DNA of 55,671 nt from Planktothrix paucivesiculata PCC 9631 (GTDB lineage Bacteria > Cyanobacteriota > Cyanobacteriia > Cyanobacteriales > Microcoleaceae). This document shows, one piece after another, positions 14,745 to 23,709 of the stretch. Every line of letters starts with the position of its first letter. Position 1 is the stretch's first letter. The translations under genes and the position numbers were made by a program. The notes beneath the pieces were generated by a model. The model did not search any database. It was not told where the DNA came from and saw only the letters and a program-made list of their open reading frames with translations. The stretch covers positions 1 to 55,671 of the forward strand of contig NZ_LR735004.1 in assembly GCF_900009265.2 (NCBI RefSeq), given 5' to 3'.

Positions 14745-17666
14745 GTGGCGTTTCAAAATCTGTTAAATAACTATTGTAGAAGCAAAGATTTTATCTTAAT
14801 TCCTGAGTTAGAATATAAGACAAAAAAGGGAAAACTTGTATATCCCGATGGGACGATTAAAGATGCTCTCAGATTAGATTATGGTTATTGGGAAAGTAAG
14901 GATCAATATGATAATTTAGATTTAGAAATTGAGAAAAAACTGGCGAAAGGTTATCCCGATGATAATATTTTATTTGAAGATTCCCAAACGGCCGTTTTAA
15001 TTCAAGGAGGAGGGGAAATTCGGCGGGTATCCATGCGAGATGCGGAAGCATTGGATAACGCTATTAATGCTTTTATTAACTATTTGCGTCCAGAAGTTCG
15101 AGATTTTAGAGACGCTATTAGCCATTTTCAAGAAGATTTACCGACAATTTTAACAACTTTGCGATCGCTAATTGATCAACAGTCTACTACTAATCAACCC
15201 TTTCAACAAGCGCGGGATAAATTTTTGCGGGTTTGTCAAGATTCTATTCACCCAGAAATTAGTTTAGAAGATATCCGAGAAATGATGATTCAGCATATCT
15301 TAACTGAAGATATCTTTATTAATATTTTCAATGAGTCCCAATTTCACCGAGAAAATAATATTGCTAGTCAGTTACAAGCGGTTATTGAAACCTTTTTTAC
15401 CGGGGCGACGAAACGCAATACTTTAAGCACTATTGAGCGTTATTATGCGGTTATTCGACGCATCGCAGCTAATATTTATAATCATCACGAAAAGCAAAAA
15501 TTCCTTAAAGCGGTTTATGAGAATTTCTATAAAGCGTATAACCCAAAAGCGGCGGATAAGTTAGGAATTGTTTATACTCCTAATGAAATTGTCCGGTTTA
15601 TGATTGAGAGTACGGATTATTTATTGCATAAACATTTTGGTAAAATTTTAGCAGATAAGGATGTCGAAATTTTAGATCCCGCCACGGGGACAGGAACATT
15701 TATTACTGAATTAATTGAATATTTACCCAAAGCTCAATTACCCTATAAATACGAGCATGAAATCCATTGTAATGAAGTGGCAATTTTACCCTATTATATC
15801 GCTAACTTAAATATTGAGTTCACCTATGAGCAAAAAATGGGGAATTATGCCGAGTTTCATAATATTTGTTTAATGGATACTTTAGATCATACTGTTTTTG
15901 CGGATAAACAGTTAGATTTATTCTCGATGACGGTGGAAAATACCGCTAGAATTAAACGACAAAATGATCGCAAGATATCGGTTATTATGGGAAATCCTCC
16001 TTATAATGCTAAACAGGAAAATTTTAATCAAAATAATGCAAATCGTTATTATCAAGCCATTGATAATAGTATAAAAGAGACTTACATTAAACAGGGAAAA
16101 TCTCAAAATCAGATTGTTGTTTATGATATGTATACCCGTTTTATTCGCTGGGCTTCAAATCGATTAAGTAAGAATGGAATTATTTGTTTTATTACTAATT
16201 CTTCTTTTGTTGATGCTAAAGCTTTTGATGGATTTAGAAAAGTTGTTAGTCAAGAATTTAGCGAAATTTATGTTATTGATTTAGGCGGAAATGTTAGAAC
16301 TAATCCTAAATTATCGGGAAATGTTAATAATGTTTTTGGAATTCAAACCGGAGTAGCGATTAGTTTTTTAGTCAAAAAATCTGAAAATAATCAAGAACGT
16401 TGTCGAGTTTTTTATACAAGAAGATCGGAGTTTGATACCTCTGATGAAAAATTAAACTTTTTAGCTAAAACTAAATTTAATCAACTAAATTTTCAACATA
16501 TTAACCCTGATAAAAATAATAACTGGATTAATCAAACTGATAATAATTTTGATAGTTTGTTACCGTTAATTGATAAAGAAGTTAAAAGCGGTAAAGCAGA
16601 AACCGCAGTATTTAAACTATTTTCTTCTGGGCTAAAAACTCAACGGGATGAATGGGTTTATGATTTATCCTTAGAAAATTTAACCGAAAAAATGAAATAT
16701 TTAATTAGCGTTTATCAAGAAACGTTAAAAGATAATGATTACAAAGATAAGTTTAGTGTTAAATGGGATCGAGAATTAACTAAATATTTAGCAAAAAGAA
16801 TTGCAAAATCATTTAATTTTGATCAAATTATTGTAAATTCATATAGACCTTACGTTAAACAGTATTTTTATTTTGATAAAAACTTTATTGGAATGACGTA
16901 TCAATGGTTTGAAATTTTTAAACCCAATCTTTCTGAAAATTTGTATATTGCTTTTTTGGCATTAGGAAATCCTAAACCCTTTCATTGTTTAGCAAGCGAT
17001 ACTATTATTGACCTTCATTTAACAGGTGATTCTCAATGTTTACCCCTATACTCTTATGATAAAGAAGGAAATCCTATTGATAATATTACCGACTGGGGTT
17101 TAACGCAATTTCAAACCCATTACAACGATAAAGATATTAAAAAAATAGATATTTTCCATTATACCTACGCCGTTTTACATTATCCCATCTATCGACAAAA
17201 ATATGAACAAAACCTAAAACGGGATTTTCCCCGTATTCCGTTTTATGATAACTTTCCACAGTGGGTGACTTATGGAAAACAACTCATGGAACTTCATATT
17301 AACTATGAAACCATTAACCCCTATCCCCTAACCCGGGTTAATAGTTGTGAAACCGAAATCACCAACCCCAAACCCAAATTAAAAGCCGATAAAATCAAAA
17401 ATGAAATTATCCTCGATACCGTTACCAGCTTAACCGATATTCCTAAAACCGCCTGGGAATATCGCCTAGGAAATCGTTCCGCCTTAGAATGGATATTAGA
17501 CCAATATAAAGAGAAAAAACCCAAAGATGAAACCATCGCCAAACAATTCAATAATTATCGATTTGCGGACTATAAAGAACAGGTAATTAATTTATTAATG
17601 CGGGTTTGTACTGTTAGTATAGAAACCGTTAAAATTATTCAAGCCATGGAAATATCTCAACATTAA
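14745..17666 (+). CDS. Type ISP-like restriction/modification DNA adenine methyltransferase
   Basis: A 973-aa protein as read from a GTG. Residues 1-130 resemble the N-terminal part of type ISP enzymes (PELEYKTKKGKLVYPDGT, ALRLDYGYWESKD). The SAM-binding motif DPATGTGTF lies near residue 310 and the N6-adenine methylase catalytic motif NPPY near 415. The C-terminal half is the target-recognition region (YRPYVKQYFYFD). No SF2 helicase domain is seen. The natural start is 14658, but a TAA at 14730 separates the first 24 residues, so activity depends on restart at the GTG (no ribosome site visible) or read-through. It may be a decaying or phase-variable system. No partner gene is adjacent. Confidence 0.8.
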   Translation: MAFQNLLNNYCRSKDFILIPELEYKTKKGKLVYPDGTIKDALRLDYGYWESKDQYDNLDLEIEKKLAKGYPDDNILFEDSQTAVLIQGGGEIRRVSMRDAEALDNAINAFINYLRPEVRDFRDAISHFQEDLPTILTTLRSLIDQQSTTNQPFQQARDKFLRVCQDSIHPEISLEDIREMMIQHILTEDIFINIFNESQFHRENNIASQLQAVIETFFTGATKRNTLSTIERYYAVIRRIAANIYNHHEKQKFLKAVYENFYKAYNPKAADKLGIVYTPNEIVRFMIESTDYLLHKHFGKILADKDVEILDPATGTGTFITELIEYLPKAQLPYKYEHEIHCNEVAILPYYIANLNIEFTYEQKMGNYAEFHNICLMDTLDHTVFADKQLDLFSMTVENTARIKRQNDRKISVIMGNPPYNAKQENFNQNNANRYYQAIDNSIKETYIKQGKSQNQIVVYDMYTRFIRWASNRLSKNGIICFITNSSFVDAKAFDGFRKVVSQEFSEIYVIDLGGNVRTNPKLSGNVNNVFGIQTGVAISFLVKKSENNQERCRVFYTRRSEFDTSDEKLNFLAKTKFNQLNFQHINPDKNNNWINQTDNNFDSLLPLIDKEVKSGKAETAVFKLFSSGLKTQRDEWVYDLSLENLTEKMKYLISVYQETLKDNDYKDKFSVKWDRELTKYLAKRIAKSFNFDQIIVNSYRPYVKQYFYFDKNFIGMTYQWFEIFKPNLSENLYIAFLALGNPKPFHCLASDTIIDLHLTGDSQCLPLYSYDKEGNPIDNITDWGLTQFQTHYNDKDIKKIDIFHYTYAVLHYPIYRQKYEQNLKRDFPRIPFYDNFPQWVTYGKQLMELHINYETINPYPLTRVNSCETEITNPKPKLKADKIKNEIILDTVTSLTDIPKTAWEYRLGNRSALEWILDQYKEKKPKDETIAKQFNNYRFADYKEQVINLLMRVCTVSIETVKIIQAMEISQH

Positions 17667-17688
17667 TATATAGCAATCCTAAATATTT

Positions 17689-17722
17689 GTGGTAGGGGCA
17701 ATTCATGAATTGCCCCTACCAC
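17689..17722. repeat. 34-bp perfect palindrome
   Basis: Arm gtggtaggggcaattca meets its complement at 17705/17706. It has the same centre and arms as 36228-36261 (gtagggg-aattcatgaatt-cccctac). It lies between two convergent genes, where it could also terminate transcription. Confidence 0.85.
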
Positions 17723-17767
17723 AGGTTAAGAGGAGAAGAATTCTTAAATCTATCGGTGCTCCCCTAC

Positions 17768-18247
17768 CTATCCGCCATAATTCCATCCGGTACTGGCGAG
17801 GTTGAGAATTTCCGCTTCTTGATGAACACCTGCGGCGATGACTTCCCCGACAAATACCGTATGGTCGCCATGTTCAACACAACCCACGACTTGACATTCT
17901 ACATAACCCAGGGCGAGGGAAATAATCGGACAACCCGTTTCTCCTAAGTAAAATTCGATGTCTTCAAATTTGTTTCCCACTCGATGTTGGGGTTTAAAGA
18001 ATTTCTGGGCGATGTCTTTTTGGCCTTCAGCCAGGAAACTGAGGGCAAACACACCACTGGTTTTAATCATGGCATGGGATTTAGAATCATTTTTAACACA
18101 GTTGACCACTAAGGGCGGCTCAAAGGAGGCTTGAGTCACCCAACTGGCGGTAAAACCATTGACTTCCTCTCCCTCTTTGACTCCACAAATATAGAGGGCG
18201 TGGGGAATTTTACGCAGAATTGTTTTTTTAGCGGCTTCGTCTAACAC
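17768..18247 (-). CDS. Flavin reductase-like domain protein
   Basis: A 159-aa flavin reductase (FMN-binding split-barrel) protein with the features GEEVNGFTASWVTQASFEPPL, VVNCVKNDSKSHAMI, and FALSFLAEGQKDIAQKFF. The same domain forms the C-terminal part of cyanobacterial flavodiiron proteins; here it stands alone. It probably uses NAD(P)H to reduce flavin. It follows the AstE-like gene on the same strand with a gap of 57 bases, so co-transcription is possible. Confidence 0.85.
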   Translation of the reverse strand: MLDEAAKKTILRKIPHALYICGVKEGEEVNGFTASWVTQASFEPPLVVNCVKNDSKSHAMIKTSGVFALSFLAEGQKDIAQKFFKPQHRVGNKFEDIEFYLGETGCPIISLALGYVECQVVGCVEHGDHTVFVGEVIAAGVHQEAEILNLASTGWNYGG

Positions 18248-18304
18248 AATGTTAATGGGATATTTAGTGGTTTTACAGAAATTAGTTTAGCAAAAAACTA
18301 GGAT

Positions 18305-19438
18305 TTAAGACGGCATTACCCCTAAAACATAATCCCATTGATTTACAGAATGATTTTTGCTGATGTCGAAAATGAGTCCGTCCGCCTCGGCGCAAACCTC
18401 TCGAATTTGGGGTAATTCCCCAATCTTATTAAAACTCAAAATAGTATAGAGTTTCTGGTTTTTATGGATAGTTTCTCCCAGTTTAACGTAAAATTTAATC
18501 ATGCCTCCGGCGGGAGAATAATAGCGTTGAATTTTATCTTTTGGGGTAAGATGAATCCGATGATTTGAGGTAGAAGCTAAGGGAAAATCTTCTATTGATA
18601 ACAGTCCTTTAGTTGCCAGATAATTTTTAATTCCCCTAACTCCTTTCTGCACAGATTCGGGATTCATTTCTAACCCCGAACCTAGTTCTAATGTCCAAGA
18701 TTCCATCTCAAATCTGATATTTTTTCCCAGTTTAGCTAATTCCCGTTCTAAGGCTAACCAGGGCTTCATAAAGGCTTCATCAAAGGCATCCCCATCATAA
18801 TCATTCATTAATATTCCCGTATCCAATAGAAAGGCATTAGCACTTTCTTCTCGACTATGAAAACAATATAAATAGTCGAGGGCGTTATGGGTGGAACTGT
18901 GTAAATCAATCACATAATCAGCATCAATGGCAAGGTTTTGCAGTTGATAGCGATAATAATTATTGTAGGAAACTCCCGGGGAACTTCTGATCGGTTTAGC
19001 CAGTTGATGGAATTGATTTAAAAGAGTTTGACGATATTTTTCTTTAATTTCATCGGGTTCTAAATCCTGATAATCTTCGGCAAATTCGCCAATATCGGCT
19101 CCGGTTTTTTCATAATCCCAAAAAATTCGATTCCAGTCTTTGCCATCATAAAGATTATATCGACCGGAGGAGAAATAATGCGATCGCTGATTCACTCCCA
19201 AAGGATTACAAACAGGAACTAATAAAATTTCTCCGGTTAATTGAGTCTTATCCAAGGTGATTAAAAAATTAATTAAATCCTGAATCACCGCATTTCCACT
19301 AATCTCAGCCCCGTGTAAATTAGATTGTAAATAAACCTTTTTGCCTGGATTTTCGCCTGTAAACTGATAACCTTGAATAAATAATTGATCGCCAGAAGCG
19401 AGTTGAATCAAGGGAATAGTTGAAATATTGGGAATCAT
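18305..19438 (-). CDS. Succinylglutamate desuccinylase/aspartoacylase (AstE/M14) family protein
   Basis: A 377-aa zinc amidohydrolase. The metal ligands are in NLHGAEISGNAV (about residues 40-50) and the later DLHSST (about 177-182). VPVCNPLGVNQRSHYF and LELGSGLEMNPESV are further family motifs. The specific substrate cannot be given; relatives deacylate N-acyl amino acids. ATG at 19438 opens directly before the fold. Confidence 0.85.
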   Translation of the reverse strand: MIPNISTIPLIQLASGDQLFIQGYQFTGENPGKKVYLQSNLHGAEISGNAVIQDLINFLITLDKTQLTGEILLVPVCNPLGVNQRSHYFSSGRYNLYDGKDWNRIFWDYEKTGADIGEFAEDYQDLEPDEIKEKYRQTLLNQFHQLAKPIRSSPGVSYNNYYRYQLQNLAIDADYVIDLHSSTHNALDYLYCFHSREESANAFLLDTGILMNDYDGDAFDEAFMKPWLALERELAKLGKNIRFEMESWTLELGSGLEMNPESVQKGVRGIKNYLATKGLLSIEDFPLASTSNHRIHLTPKDKIQRYYSPAGGMIKFYVKLGETIHKNQKLYTILSFNKIGELPQIREVCAEADGLIFDISKNHSVNQWDYVLGVMPS

Positions 19439-19547
19439 AAAATTATTAAAAATTAGGGTAATTTAATTCAGTCTGTACTCTTTTGAAAAAAATCCATGCT
19501 ACAATGGGGATTTTAACGTTAAAATTAGCCTTATTATTTATATTCCT

Positions 19548-22238
19548 GTGTCCTACTCCACCGAAAACAATCCCTGCCCGGATCTTAACGCCCTATTTCC
19601 ATTTCCCCTGGATGAGTTTCAATGCAATGCAATTACAGCGTTGGATGATGGAAAGTCCGTTGTGGTTTGTGCGCCAACGGGTTCGGGAAAAACCTTAGTA
19701 GGAGAATATGCCATCCATCGGGCTTTAGCAGGTAATAGGCGGGTATTCTATACTACACCCCTAAAGGCGCTATCCAATCAGAAATTTCGGGATTTTCGAG
19801 AGCAGTTTGGCGTAGAAAACGTCGGGTTACTGACGGGGGATATTTCGGTTAACCGGGACGCGGCGGTGGTGGTGATGACCACGGAGATTTTCCGTAATAT
19901 GCTCTATGGTACACCGATTGGAGAAGTCGGAACTTCCCTAGAATCGGTAGAGGCGGTGGTTTTGGATGAATGCCATTATATGAATGACCGCCAACGGGGG
20001 ACGGTTTGGGAAGAATCGATTATTTATTGTCCCCGGGAAATTCAATTGGTGGCATTATCAGCAACCGTGGCCAATAGTGAACAATTAACCCACTGGATTT
20101 CTCAAGTTCATGGCCCCACGGAATTAATTTATTCTGACTTTCGGCCCGTACCGCTACAATATCACTTTTGCAATATTAAGGGCTTCTTTCCCCTTTTAGA
20201 TGATTCTCGCAAACGAATTAATCCTCGCCTCAAAGAAAAAAAAGGGATTCCGCAACGGGGTAGACGCAATGATATTCCCAGTTTAGGCGCGATTATCTCC
20301 CATCTGCAAGAACGGGATATGCTACCTGCTATTTATTTTATCTTTAGTCGGAAAGGATGCGATCGCTCCGTTGCAGAAGTGCGTAATTTATCCTTAGTGA
20401 ATGAAGCCGAAACTGCCCGATTAAAAGAGCGAATTGATGCGTTTTTAGCCTCAAGTCCTGAAGGCATTCGTCCCGAGCAAGTCGAAATTTTATATAAAGG
20501 AATTGCCGCCCACCATGCGGGACTTTTACCGACTTGGAAAGGGTTAGTAGAAGAATTATTTCAACAGGGATTAATTAAGGTGGTATTTGCCACGGAAACC
20601 CTCGCCGCCGGGATTAATATGCCCGCGAGAACTACGGTTATTTCTAGTTTATCAAAACGCACCGATGACGGTCATCGCCTGTTAAAAGCCTCGGAATTTC
20701 TGCAAATGTCGGGACGGGCGGGACGGCGCGGCATGGATACGGAAGGCTATGTGGTAACGGTACAAACCCCCTTTGAAGGGGCAAAGGAAGCCGCCTATTT
20801 AGCAACATCTAAACCCGACCCCTTAGTAAGTCAATTCAGCCCCAGTTATGGCATGGTTTTGAACTTATTACAGCGACATAGTTTAGAAAAATCTAAGGAA
20901 TTAGTTGAACGAAGTTTCGGACAATATTTATCTACAATTAATTTAATTCCTGCCCAAGAAGAAATTGAGATCATGCGGGCAGAATTGGCATTAGTTGAAG
21001 CCCAATTTGGCTTTCGGGGCGAACAAAATATGGCATTGTTGGAAGAAACCTTAGCCAGTTTTGAAAAAGTTTATGACCGCCTACGGGAAGAACGCCGTTT
21101 ATTGAAAGTATTGCAACAGCAAGCCGAAGATAGCCGAATGCACCGGATGGCTAACTTGATGGAGGCGACGAGCTTAGGGACAACGGTGGGGTTACGGGGG
21201 AAAAACGTTCCCACCGCCCGCAGTCTGGAGTCTGACCCCATTCCCGCCGTATTAGTCGCCAAAACCCCCAGTTCGGGACAGGCGCCCTATTTCCTGTGTT
21301 TGGGACGGGATAATCGCTGGTATGTGGTGAGTGCGGCTGATATTGTGATGGTGCAACCCGATTCTAAACGCTTAAATGTCGATTATCTGGAAATCCCCAA
21401 TATTCCTTTTAAACTCGGTCAATGTCGCAAAGGAGATGAATTAACCATCGCCATTACCCAACAAATTCCCGAATTAAATATACCTGAACCTCCTCCAGAA
21501 GTCATCGCTCAACAGGAACAAGTCGAACGGTTAGAGTTAGAATTAGACGCCCATCCTATTCATAAATGGGGTAAACCCAGTAAACTCTTAAAACGTTGGC
21601 AACGCTGGGCAGAATTAAATGAAATGATTGAAGAAATGCGAGGGGAATTAGAGGAAGATTTAGCCCGTCATTGGGATGAATTTATGGCTTTAATTTCAAT
21701 TTTGCAATACTTCCAAGCCCTAGATGAGTTAAGACCCACGGACTTAGGACAAGCCACCGCCGCCCTGCGCGGAGATAACGAATTATGGTTAGGGTTAGCC
21801 TTGAAGTCGGGGATTTTTGACCAACTCGACCCCCACCATTTAGCGGCGGCCTGTGCAGCTTTGGTTACGGAGGTTTCCCGTCCCGATAGTTGGACGCGCT
21901 ATGACTTATCGGAGGAGGTAGAAAACGCCCTAGGACAGTTGCGCCATCTGCGTCAGGAGTTGTTTAAACAGCAGCGACGGTATCGGGTGGCTTTGCCCAT
22001 CTGGTTGGAACGGGATTTGACGGGTTTGATTGAGCAGTGGGCCTTAGAAACCGATTGGTTAGAGTTAGTCTCTAATACCAGTTTAGACGAGGGGGATATT
22101 GTCCGAATGTTCCGACGCACCTTAGATTTTCTCTCTCAAATCCCTCACGTTCCTTATTTAAGTGAATCTTTAAAACAAAACGCCCTGCGCGCCCGTCAGT
22201 TAATAGACCGATACCCGATTAATGAAGCAGTGGATTAG
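19548..22238 (+). CDS. Ski2-like DEAD/DEAH-box RNA helicase with DSHCT domain
   Basis: An 896-aa superfamily 2 helicase. Walker A APTGSGKT is at 42-49, motif II DECH at 140-143, then SATV (about 167), ATETLAAGINMPAR and QMSGRAGRRG. The C-terminal 180 residues match the DSHCT domain of Mtr4/Ski2 proteins, and a beta insertion precedes it. Such proteins are common in cyanobacteria and plastids and are linked to RNA processing and turnover. GTG start at 19548; no clear ribosome site precedes it. Confidence 0.9.
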   Translation: MSYSTENNPCPDLNALFPFPLDEFQCNAITALDDGKSVVVCAPTGSGKTLVGEYAIHRALAGNRRVFYTTPLKALSNQKFRDFREQFGVENVGLLTGDISVNRDAAVVVMTTEIFRNMLYGTPIGEVGTSLESVEAVVLDECHYMNDRQRGTVWEESIIYCPREIQLVALSATVANSEQLTHWISQVHGPTELIYSDFRPVPLQYHFCNIKGFFPLLDDSRKRINPRLKEKKGIPQRGRRNDIPSLGAIISHLQERDMLPAIYFIFSRKGCDRSVAEVRNLSLVNEAETARLKERIDAFLASSPEGIRPEQVEILYKGIAAHHAGLLPTWKGLVEELFQQGLIKVVFATETLAAGINMPARTTVISSLSKRTDDGHRLLKASEFLQMSGRAGRRGMDTEGYVVTVQTPFEGAKEAAYLATSKPDPLVSQFSPSYGMVLNLLQRHSLEKSKELVERSFGQYLSTINLIPAQEEIEIMRAELALVEAQFGFRGEQNMALLEETLASFEKVYDRLREERRLLKVLQQQAEDSRMHRMANLMEATSLGTTVGLRGKNVPTARSLESDPIPAVLVAKTPSSGQAPYFLCLGRDNRWYVVSAADIVMVQPDSKRLNVDYLEIPNIPFKLGQCRKGDELTIAITQQIPELNIPEPPPEVIAQQEQVERLELELDAHPIHKWGKPSKLLKRWQRWAELNEMIEEMRGELEEDLARHWDEFMALISILQYFQALDELRPTDLGQATAALRGDNELWLGLALKSGIFDQLDPHHLAAACAALVTEVSRPDSWTRYDLSEEVENALGQLRHLRQELFKQQRRYRVALPIWLERDLTGLIEQWALETDWLELVSNTSLDEGDIVRMFRRTLDFLSQIPHVPYLSESLKQNALRARQLIDRYPINEAVD

Positions 22239-22250
22239 GGTTTTTGGGTT

Positions 22251-22288
22251 GATAATTGATGGTTGATATTGATTAACCATCAATTATC
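22251..22288. terminator. Perfect 14-bp inverted repeat between convergent genes
   Basis: gataattgatggtt (22251-22264) pairs with aaccatcaattatc (22275-22288) around a 10-nt loop, directly after the helicase stop at 22238. There is no T run, so it may be a transcript-end stabiliser or a repeat rather than a classical terminator. Confidence 0.5.
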
Positions 22289-22320
22289 CCGCCGGATGAA
22301 GATGAATAAAACGATATTTG

Positions 22321-22336
22321 TGGATATCTTAAAAAT
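22321..22336. repeat. 16-bp direct repeat, left border of the plasticity island
   Basis: tggatatcttaaaaat is found exactly again at 24340-24355. The two copies bracket the toxin-antitoxin and HNH genes. Confidence 0.5.
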
Positions 22337-22603
22337 TTAGAATAAATCTGAATGTGAACCTGAACGAGCTAGAAAAAGATGGGTTTCTGAGATTTTATAA
22401 ATTAAAAGCCAGTCAGATTCTATATGACAATCTCTATATCCCTTCCAATTACCTGTTAAAGCATGATCTTTATATTTTGGTTCTAGTTCTTGATTTTCTA
22501 GTAATTTTTCAATCACCATTTTTAGCTTTGACATATCTTTGCCCCGCTTTTGTAAACGTTTGATGTCTTTCTTAAACTGATTTTCAAAAATAGGTGATAG
22601 CAT
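22337..22603 (-). CDS. RelE/YafQ-family mRNA interferase toxin
   Basis: An 88-aa toxin with the YafQ-type layout: FENQFKKDIKRLQKRGKD, LEPKYKDHALTGNWKGYRDCHIE and DWLLIYK, with the catalytic His/Asp-like residues in the C-terminal strand region (LARSGSHSDLF). The start ATG overlaps the stop TAA of the antitoxin by one base (TAATG), a sign of translational coupling. It cleaves mRNA at the ribosome in the family. Confidence 0.88.
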   Translation of the reverse strand: MLSPIFENQFKKDIKRLQKRGKDMSKLKMVIEKLLENQELEPKYKDHALTGNWKGYRDCHIESDWLLIYKISETHLFLARSGSHSDLF

Positions 22604-22863
22604 TAAATACCTAATTCGTTATAAAGCTCATTTTTATTATTGCAAACTGTTAAATTTTGTTGTTCTTCGATATTCTTGATTGCTTGTTGTGTTTCCTCGT
22701 TAAAATCATTAATCGTATAAGTTTGTTCTTCAATTCGCTTTTCTTTCTCAGCTTTTTGTAAAAATTCATCCAGATGCTTCTGTAGATATATTGCAAGAGT
22801 ATTTTGTTGATCTTCAGAAAGCCGCGAAATTTGCTCAAAGGTTTCTTGTATTAATTTAGTCAT
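22603..22863 (-). CDS. Antitoxin of the RelE/YafQ-type toxin
   Basis: An 86-aa acidic and helical protein (IEEQQN, LSEDQQNTLAIYLQKHLDE) directly upstream of and overlapping the toxin. It is not an obvious RelB/DinJ ribbon-helix-helix by eye. Its ATG overlaps the TGA of the truncated yoeB (ATGA), so it is now translated as the third frame of the yefM operon. The role as antitoxin is inferred from position. Confidence 0.75.
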   Translation of the reverse strand: MTKLIQETFEQISRLSEDQQNTLAIYLQKHLDEFLQKAEKEKRIEEQTYTINDFNEETQQAIKNIEEQQNLTVCNNKNELYNELGI

Positions 22864-22976
22864 TTGATTTCTTTTAGCAGTTTATTAATTTTTTTGAGAG
22901 TTTTTCGATCCTGATTTTGCCAGTAAATATAATTGTCCCAAGCCTCGTCAGTCCAAGCCAATATGCGGTTACTCAT
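22860..22976 (-). pseudogene. yoeB: Truncated yoeB (Txe/YoeB family toxin N-terminus, 38 codons)
   Basis: ATG at 22976 overlaps the end of yefM. It encodes MSNRILAWTDEAWDNYIYW followed by QDRKTLKKINKLLKEIK and TGA. This is the opening of YoeB (about 85 aa in full), lacking the C-terminal half with the catalytic residues. Its stop overlaps the ATG of the next antitoxin, so a recombination placed a second module immediately behind the stump. It is too short to be an active RNase. Confidence 0.85.
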
Positions 22977-23223
22977 CTATCAACTGATGTTCAAGAGCTT
23001 TCCCCTGCCTATATTGGGCAATGGAACGTTCTAAATGAGCAGCGTTGGCTGGCGACTTTAATAAATGAACCGTTTCCAGTAAACCATTAAAATAATCAAG
23101 GGACATGACTACTGCATGATCAGCATCGCGTCTGGTAATTATGGTGTAGTCCGCATCTTCAACTACCCGATCTAACACCGTTTTTAATTGGCTTCTCGCT
23201 TCGCTAAACGTTACTACTTTCAT
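22969..23223 (-). CDS. yefM: YefM/Phd-family antitoxin
   Basis: An 84-aa YefM protein: KVVTFSEARSQLKTVLDRVVEDADYTIITRRDADHAVVMS is the DNA-binding N-terminal fold and the C-terminal part (LERSIAQYRQGK) is the toxin-binding tail. An operator-like inverted repeat with gtac cores lies 8 bases upstream of the ATG. Its cognate toxin is only a stump. It may still repress the compound operon or neutralise other YoeB proteins. Confidence 0.88.
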   Translation of the reverse strand: MKVVTFSEARSQLKTVLDRVVEDADYTIITRRDADHAVVMSLDYFNGLLETVHLLKSPANAAHLERSIAQYRQGKALEHQLIDE

Positions 23224-23230
23224 TGTTGTT

Positions 23231-23254
23231 ACTTGTACGACTATGAGTACAAGT
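23231..23254 (-). promoter_or_regulatory. Putative YefM operator
   Basis: acttgtac (23231-23238) and gtacaagt (23247-23254) form a perfect 8-bp inverted repeat with an 8-base spacer just upstream of yefM. YefM-YoeB operators are known to contain TGTACA-core palindromes, which this resembles. Confidence 0.6.
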
Positions 23255-23308
23255 TAATTGTAGTTGATTTTGATTCATAGTAGTTGCGCGATCGCGCTAT
23301 AAGATCAG

Positions 23309-23338
23309 AACTTGGGAAAAAATAAGCAAAGTCAGCTT
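23309..23338. repeat. 30-bp direct repeat, left copy flanking the HNH cassette
   Basis: Begins aacttgggaaaaa and ends gtcagctt. It matches 24236-24265 at 28 of 30 positions in the same orientation. Confidence 0.75.
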
Positions 23339-23442
23339 AAATTCTTGTTAAGAAATCTTCATATATTACCCCATCGCAAATATTCTATGACAGCATGATG
23401 ATCAAAAAATGTTAAACTATATTTGGTTAAGGAGAACGTCTT

Positions 23443-23700
23443 ATGAAAACAGAAATTAGCATTAATCTAGCTGATCAAGAAATAATTAATTTTCTGGCTG
23501 GTGGCATGACATCTCAAAGTTTAATTGAATTTCAAGTATCAGAAGCAGTTAAAGAAAGAGTAGCTGATTTAATTTTTCTTGAAAAAAGTAATAATATTTC
23601 TCCAGAAGAAAAATTAGAATTAGATCATTATTTAATCTTAGAACATTTATTAAGATTAGCAAAAGCTCAGGCCTATGAATTTATTAAAGAGGGGGCTTAA
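23443..23700 (+). CDS. Hypothetical protein upstream of HNH endonuclease
   Basis: An 85-aa helical acidic protein (SINLADQEIINFLAGG; NISPEEKLELDHYLILEHLLRLAKAQA). AAGGAGAACGTCTT precedes the ATG. It lies 9 bases before the HNH gene and inside the same repeat-flanked cassette, so the two are probably co-expressed. I do not recognise the family; an immunity or accessory role is only a guess. Confidence 0.7.
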   Translation: MKTEISINLADQEIINFLAGGMTSQSLIEFQVSEAVKERVADLIFLEKSNNISPEEKLELDHYLILEHLLRLAKAQAYEFIKEGA

Positions 23701-23709
23701 ATTTTAATT

